This document shows positions 59,333 through 64,000 of a DNA stretch of 64,000 nt, piece by piece (the first letter of the stretch is position 1; every line of letters starts with the position of its first letter). Made by a program: the position numbers and the translations under genes. Source of the stretch: Pseudoalteromonas citrea (lineage in GTDB: Bacteria > Pseudomonadota > Gammaproteobacteria > Enterobacterales > Alteromonadaceae); NCBI RefSeq assembly GCF_000238375.3, contig NZ_AHBZ03000022.1, positions 124,001-188,000 of the forward strand, written 5' to 3'. The notes under the pieces are model-generated. The model searched no databases. It saw nothing but the letters and a program-made list of their open reading frames with translations, and was not told the origin of the DNA.

Positions 59333-62300
59333 TTAAGCGTGCTTGTACGGTAACCTAAAAAAGAGTGCATACAATACAGGGATCACACCAAGGGTAAGTA
59401 CGGTTGAAAACAACAACCCTCCCATAATACTCAATGCCATCGGCTCCCACATTTCCCCGCCTCCTAAATATAAAGGCACGAGTCCCAACACGGTGGTGGC
59501 AGTGGTTAATAAAATAGGTCGCATTCTAGCTTGTGCTGCGTTTACAATGGCCTCAATCGGTGAGTCGGGTAATTCATCTAATTCAATTTTGATACGCTCT
59601 AGCAAAACAATGGCATTGTTGATCACGATCCCTGCCAAAGAAATCACCCCTAGCAACGTCATAAAACCAAAGAACGATTGCCCAATTAATAGCCCTGCAA
59701 CAACCCCTATAAAGCCAAGTGGGATGGTAGCGAGTACCATGGCAGACTTACGAATTGAGTTAAATTGTCCAATTAAAAGGATAACAATGATCAATACAGC
59801 AATGGGCAGTTTGTCGGCTATCGACTGATTTGCTTTGCCTGAAGACTCAGCTTCGCCACCTAGCTCATAACCATAGCCTAATGGCCATTGCTGCTTTTGC
59901 TCATCTAACCAAGGAGTTATTGCTGCAAAACCCTCACTGGCTGTGATCCCATCAACTTGTGCACCTACCACAACCGACTTTAACCTATCGCGACGAAATA
60001 TTTGTGCGTTTTCCCATACCACTTTGATGTCTGCAACTTGCTTAAGGGGTACTGAACTACCTGATGATTGTGAGTACACTACCATCGCCTCCAATTTACT
60101 AATATCTTGTCTGTCGGCAGCAATAGAACGCAGTGTAACCGGAATAATGTCATCACCTTCTCGGTATTGGGTGAGCTCAAAACCACTTAACCCAGTTTGT
60201 AAGGATGTCGCTATATCTTTACTTGAAACACCGGCTCTGCGAGCTCGAGTTTGATTAATGTCTATCTGTAGCTTTTTAATCGGTAAACCCCAATCATCAC
60301 TTATAGACTTTAACCCTGGTGTTTCACGCATTTTGTCTTTCAATTGCGCCACGATTTTCATTACTTCAGCGGTATCACTACCTGCAATTCTAAATTCAAC
60401 CGGGTTTGCGATAGGCGCACCGTTTTCTATTTTTCGCTGTTTAAGGAGCAAGTCAGGGTGGCGTGCTAATGCATACTCTTCAATATCAGCCATCACTTCA
60501 TCAATTATCTGATATGAAGTTACCGACACTATCATTAAGGCATAGTTTGAACTGGTTGACTCAGGCGTATGTGTTAACAAAAAGCGTGGTCCACCATTGC
60601 CAATGTAACTTACCCATTGTGTTACACCACTCTCACGGTCATTACTCACCTGTAACTGTGTTTGAAAATATGCTTCCATATCTTTAACCAGTGCTTCTGT
60701 GGTCTGTAAACGCGTTCCGACTGGCAATTCCAATTCAACCTTAAAGTACTCCCTATCTGAAGGCGGAAAGAATAAATTAGGAATGAGCTTTAAGCCTTGG
60801 ATCGCCAATACGAGCATACCTATACACACGGCAACGGTTAGCCATCTAAATTTCAATAAGGTATATAAGATATTTCGGTAGCTCTGATACACGCTCCCCG
60901 CATATTCATCACTATTTTGCTTCACATTCACTTTGGTAAAGTACACACATAGCATTGGGATCATCGTCATCGCCAATAACCAAGAGCACAACAAAGTAAT
61001 AGTGACTACTTTGAAAAGTGATGCCGTATATTCACCGGTCGATGATTCAGCAAGAAATATAGGTAAAAATGCAGCACCCGTAGTAAGTGACGAAACCAAT
61101 AACGGCACCTTTAACTCATTGGCAGAGTCAACCGCAGCATCAATGGCTTTTTTGCCCTTCTCCATTTGTACCATGATGTTTTCAGACATCACAATGCCAT
61201 TGTCAACCAACATACCCAGAGCAATGATCAATGCAGCTAATGAAATTTGATCGATAGAAATATCAAAAAATGACATCACTAAAACACCACATACCATACT
61301 CATCGGAATCAAACTGGCCACAATTAAACCTGTGCGTAGCCCTAAGCTAAATAGCATTACCAAGGTAACAACCAATATTGCTTGAAAGAGGTTTGATACA
61401 AAATCACTCACCTTTTGTTCAACCTCTTGTGGCAAGAAAGACAGCAACTTAAACTCTACACCAATTGGGTAAACACTCTCTAAATAACTGATGCTCTCAA
61501 GTACCTGCTCGCCTAACGCTAAGTTATTACCACCAGCTCGCATAGAAATTGCAAGCGTTAACCCAGTATCAGAACCAACACGCACTTTGCTTTTAGCTGG
61601 GTCAACATAATCTCTGTACACTTTTGCAATATCAGTCAACAAGATAACTTGATCGCTACCAGGGATATTAATGATGGTCTGCGCAATGTCTTCTACCGAT
61701 TCAAAGTTACCACTGGGCTCAAGCGCTAATGTCTCATCATCAATGTAAAGAGAGCCACCTGGGTTTACAATATTACGCGCAGCCAGCTGATCTTTGAGCT
61801 GGTTCGCTGATAAACCCAGCGATGCCAAACGGGTATTTTCAAACTCGATAAATACACGCTGCTCTTGTGTGCCGTATATATCCACTTTTGCCGCTTCAGG
61901 TAAACGTAAAAAAGCATCTCTGACTTGCTCAGCTACTTCTTCCATTTCACGATAACTATAACCATCGGCCGTTAAACCAATGACAATCCCAAATACATCG
62001 CCAAACTCATCATTCACAATGGGGGTTTGAGCCCCATTTGGTAAATCGTTTTCAATACTTTGAATTTTACGCCGTAGGTTATCCCAAATAGGGCGCATAT
62101 CTTTATAGCTTTCTTTGATATTTACCCCAACAATTGAAACACCTGTCTTTGAGGTACTGGTGACAAAATCAAGTTCAGGGATCTGCTGGGCAACTTTTTC
62201 TATTTGATCTGTTACTAGCTCTTCAACTCGCTGTGGGCTAGCCCCAGGAAAGTAAGTAACCACTTGCGCCGTACGTATAATAAAACCAGGATCGTAATCT

Positions 62301-62401
62301 TTAGGCATATTATTAAATGCCGACAACCCAAATAGTAATAGGGCAGCAAATACAACCCACGCAGTCCGGTTATTTTCTAATGCTAAACGGGTAATGTTCA
62401 C
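59333..62401 (-). CDS. RND efflux pump permease (HAE1/AcrB-like subfamily)
   Basis: A 1,022-residue inner-membrane drug/solute exporter of the RND family with the duplicated six-helix plus large periplasmic loop layout. The N-terminus (VFAALLLFGLSAFNNMPK) and the porter domain motifs (PGASPQRVEELVTDQIEK) are typical. In TM4 the AcrB Asp-Asp pair appears as D400-N401 (LVDNGIVMSEN), and in TM10 the position of the relay Lys is N928 (GIVINNAIVLLE). The start is GTG, overlapping the adaptor's stop codon by one base. It works with the adaptor encoded upstream. Confidence 0.93.
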   Translation of the reverse strand: MNITRLALENNRTAWVVFAALLLFGLSAFNNMPKDYDPGFIIRTAQVVTYFPGASPQRVEELVTDQIEKVAQQIPELDFVTSTSKTGVSIVGVNIKESYKDMRPIWDNLRRKIQSIENDLPNGAQTPIVNDEFGDVFGIVIGLTADGYSYREMEEVAEQVRDAFLRLPEAAKVDIYGTQEQRVFIEFENTRLASLGLSANQLKDQLAARNIVNPGGSLYIDDETLALEPSGNFESVEDIAQTIINIPGSDQVILLTDIAKVYRDYVDPAKSKVRVGSDTGLTLAISMRAGGNNLALGEQVLESISYLESVYPIGVEFKLLSFLPQEVEQKVSDFVSNLFQAILVVTLVMLFSLGLRTGLIVASLIPMSMVCGVLVMSFFDISIDQISLAALIIALGMLVDNGIVMSENIMVQMEKGKKAIDAAVDSANELKVPLLVSSLTTGAAFLPIFLAESSTGEYTASLFKVVTITLLCSWLLAMTMIPMLCVYFTKVNVKQNSDEYAGSVYQSYRNILYTLLKFRWLTVAVCIGMLVLAIQGLKLIPNLFFPPSDREYFKVELELPVGTRLQTTEALVKDMEAYFQTQLQVSNDRESGVTQWVSYIGNGGPRFLLTHTPESTSSNYALMIVSVTSYQIIDEVMADIEEYALARHPDLLLKQRKIENGAPIANPVEFRIAGSDTAEVMKIVAQLKDKMRETPGLKSISDDWGLPIKKLQIDINQTRARRAGVSSKDIATSLQTGLSGFELTQYREGDDIIPVTLRSIAADRQDISKLEAMVVYSQSSGSSVPLKQVADIKVVWENAQIFRRDRLKSVVVGAQVDGITASEGFAAITPWLDEQKQQWPLGYGYELGGEAESSGKANQSIADKLPIAVLIIVILLIGQFNSIRKSAMVLATIPLGFIGVVAGLLIGQSFFGFMTLLGVISLAGIVINNAIVLLERIKIELDELPDSPIEAIVNAAQARMRPILLTTATTVLGLVPLYLGGGEMWEPMALSIMGGLLFSTVLTLGVIPVLYALFFRLPYKHA

Positions 62402-63471
62402 TATACGCCCTCACTGAATTTTACAACCTGTCCCTCTGTCACCTTACTCATACCAGCAGTGACAACATGTACACCTTCCTCAAGGCCCGACAAAACAGTA
62501 AAACCAAATGGCGTAATATCGCCCACTACAACGGGCTTTTTAGTAATTTGGCCTTTCCCAGCTTCAATGGTGCTTACTGTCCAAACAAAGTTCCCATTTT
62601 CATCTTTTAGCACTGTTTTTATTGGTACATAAAGTTGGCTTTGTTGGCCTTGTTGTGCACTGGCAATAACACGTGCTGTCATGCCCGGTAATATGTTGTA
62701 GCCTGCTGGAGGCTGCATACCTAAAGTAACCTCATAAGCCTTGGTGACTTCATCAGCTTGCGTACTTACTTCAACAAAGCTCAGGGGAAATTGCTTGCCT
62801 TTAATTGCAGCAAATTCTGCATAAATTTGTTTAGGTGCTTCTTTTGATACATGTACCATCATACTTTCAGGGATATTCACCTTTAAATTAATGCGTTCGA
62901 TGTCTTGTAATGTAACGATGACTTGTTTCGCTTGAACCTCTTCAAACTTTTCAATATGAGTACGGGCTACAACGCCATTAAATGATGCATGTAACTGGGT
63001 ATAATCTAGGTTATTCCGCGCGGTCGCTAACTTACTTTTTGCACTGGCAAACTGCGCTTTAAGCTGATCATAATCAGCTTGTGAAATAGTCCCTGAGGTG
63101 ATCAATTGCTCTGCTCGACCAAAGTCCGCTTTGGCTTTATCAAACGCGGCCTGTGATTCATCAAGTGCGAGTTTGTAATTGGTATTATCAATTTCAGCAA
63201 TCACGTCACCTTTAGATACATCTTGCCCTTGCTTAACAAGTAACGACACAACCTCACCCGCGACTTTAAAAGACAGATCAGCTGAATTCGCTGCATCTAC
63301 TACCGCTGGGAATTCCTGCATAGGCCCGCCATTGTTCACGACCAGTGTCAGCGTTCGCACAGGGCGTAAAGTAGGTTCTTCTGCAAGCTGTTTATTTTGC
63401 TCACTACATGCACTTAACAGTGCTAATAAAATGCCAGAAAAAAGAAAGTGTTTGCTACGTTTATAATTCAT
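62401..63471 (-). CDS. RND efflux periplasmic adaptor (MFP) lipoprotein
   Basis: A 356-residue membrane-fusion protein with a lipoprotein signal (LLSAC-SEQ). It has the lipoyl/barrel-sandwich halves (DLSFKVAGEVVSLLVKQGQD and YTQLHASFNGVVARTHIEKF), a central alpha-helical hairpin (about 100-150) and a C-terminal beta-barrel (VVGDITPFGFTVLSGLEEG). It links the inner-membrane pump to an outer-membrane channel. No TolC-like gene is in view. GGAG lies six bases before the ATG; DUF3313 gene precedes it by nine bases. Confidence 0.94.
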   Translation of the reverse strand: MNYKRSKHFLFSGILLALLSACSEQNKQLAEEPTLRPVRTLTLVVNNGGPMQEFPAVVDAANSADLSFKVAGEVVSLLVKQGQDVSKGDVIAEIDNTNYKLALDESQAAFDKAKADFGRAEQLITSGTISQADYDQLKAQFASAKSKLATARNNLDYTQLHASFNGVVARTHIEKFEEVQAKQVIVTLQDIERINLKVNIPESMMVHVSKEAPKQIYAEFAAIKGKQFPLSFVEVSTQADEVTKAYEVTLGMQPPAGYNILPGMTARVIASAQQGQQSQLYVPIKTVLKDENGNFVWTVSTIEAGKGQITKKPVVVGDITPFGFTVLSGLEEGVHVVTAGMSKVTEGQVVKFSEGV

Positions 63472-63480
63472 ATTGGGCTC

Positions 63481-64000
63481 CTAATTTTTCGCCATTTTAT
63501 TTTTAGTCATACCAGTCACAAAGTTATTGATCCAAATATCAAGTATCGCCTTCACAGCCTGAACATTTTCTTCACCATTGGCTTTAACCACTGACTCCAA
63601 CTGCTTGCTCGCTGTCATCATAAATACCGGTTGTACCCCACTTCCAATATAAAAAGCTGACTCTAGGGATACAGAGGTAACGGCTTCAGTCTGTTCTGTT
63701 GCCGCTAAATAGGCTGTTTTACCTGCATTGTAGACGAGCTTAACCGGCACAAAATCACGCACATCTAAAGATGTTTCCTGAAAGTCGATATTAGTAAACG
63801 CCCCTTTAATCGTCAGTATTTGACTATTAAGTGCCGCTGGCTTTTCTGTCACCACTTGATAATAAGGCAATAGTTTTTCTTGCAACTGAGACTGCATGTA
63901 GTTACTTAACTTTACAATATGTGACTGATTAACAGCCAAAAACTGTGCATTGTCATTGGCTGTTAGCCATATTTCAAACTTAGGTAAGTAAATAGTTTTG
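63481..64000 (-). CDS. DUF3313-like lipoprotein, 5' end cut by the window
   Basis: The frame runs open to the window edge (KTIYLPKFEIWLTAND precedes the first possible TTG start at 63939), so only the C-terminal part of about 173 residues is seen. Motifs YYQVVTEKPAALNSQILTIKG, FTNIDFQET and SLESAFYIGSGVQPVFMM-like strands match the DUF3313 family of outer-membrane lipoproteins. It lies nine bases upstream of the adaptor gene, so it is the first visible gene of the efflux operon. N-terminal signal not visible. Confidence 0.65.
   Translation of the reverse strand, partial: KTIYLPKFEIWLTANDNAQFLAVNQSHIVKLSNYMQSQLQEKLLPYYQVVTEKPAALNSQILTIKGAFTNIDFQETSLDVRDFVPVKLVYNAGKTAYLAATEQTEAVTSVSLESAFYIGSGVQPVFMMTASKQLESVVKANGEENVQAVKAILDIWINNFVTGMTKNKMAKN

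Overview
The window reads as chromosomal DNA of a marine gammaproteobacterium of the order Alteromonadales, most likely Pseudoalteromonas or a close relative. This is inferred from AT-rich codon use, gene content (spoT-ridA, asnA/asnC, trmH-recG, rnr-rlmB, epmA-efp-epmB) and protein sequences resembling Enterobacteria, Vibrio and Shewanella orthologues without being identical. No species is proven. I see no tRNA, rRNA, CRISPR array, prophage or restriction system, and no gene-free stretch longer than about 260 bases.

Layout. 1-9.4 kb is housekeeping: the 3' part of spoT, ridA, a DUF342/FapA gene, an intact IS903-type insertion sequence with a 9-bp target duplication, the divergent asnA/asnC pair, trmH and recG. 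9.4-17.2 kb carries galE, an exported beta-propeller-like protein, prkB, a 193-bp MITE-like element touching the prkB stop codon, yjjX, yjjG and the rnr-rlmB operon. 17.3-37.1 kb is one 20-kb minus-strand operon of two genes. The first encodes a 5,232-residue exported repeat protein with DUF11 domains, then about 27 SdrD-B/Cna-B-like domains, 16 of them an exact 351-bp tandem array. The second, overlapping by 4 bp, encodes a 1,360-residue protein with an OmpA-type peptidoglycan-binding domain and a C-terminal outer-membrane barrel. 37.3-41.3 kb holds a hybrid histidine kinase and a DesK/DesR-like two-component pair. 41.4-44.2 kb holds a DMT transporter, a glycerophosphodiester phosphodiesterase and a chemoreceptor-like protein. 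44.3-46.9 kb is the complete EpmA/EF-P/EpmB translation-factor locus. 47-52.8 kb is a porin-like, LolA-like and MMPL/RND exporter operon with a divergent GlxA/AraC-type regulator. 52.9-57.1 kb holds a small PriC-like gene, a 1,056-residue Cache/SBP/HD-GYP receptor and a DUF3016 gene. 57.2-64 kb holds an S41-like lipoprotein peptidase and an RND efflux operon (DUF3313 lipoprotein, adaptor, pump).

The most unusual object is the giant surface-protein operon. The large protein has a Sec signal, Cys-paired DUF11 domains, a Cys-free array that carries RGD in eleven consecutive units and RAD in five, and a degenerate OmpA-like C-terminus. The co-translated partner has the features of an outer-membrane anchor or export partner. 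I propose a two-protein giant adhesin or cell-surface fibre system. The sequence shows the architecture; the function is inference.
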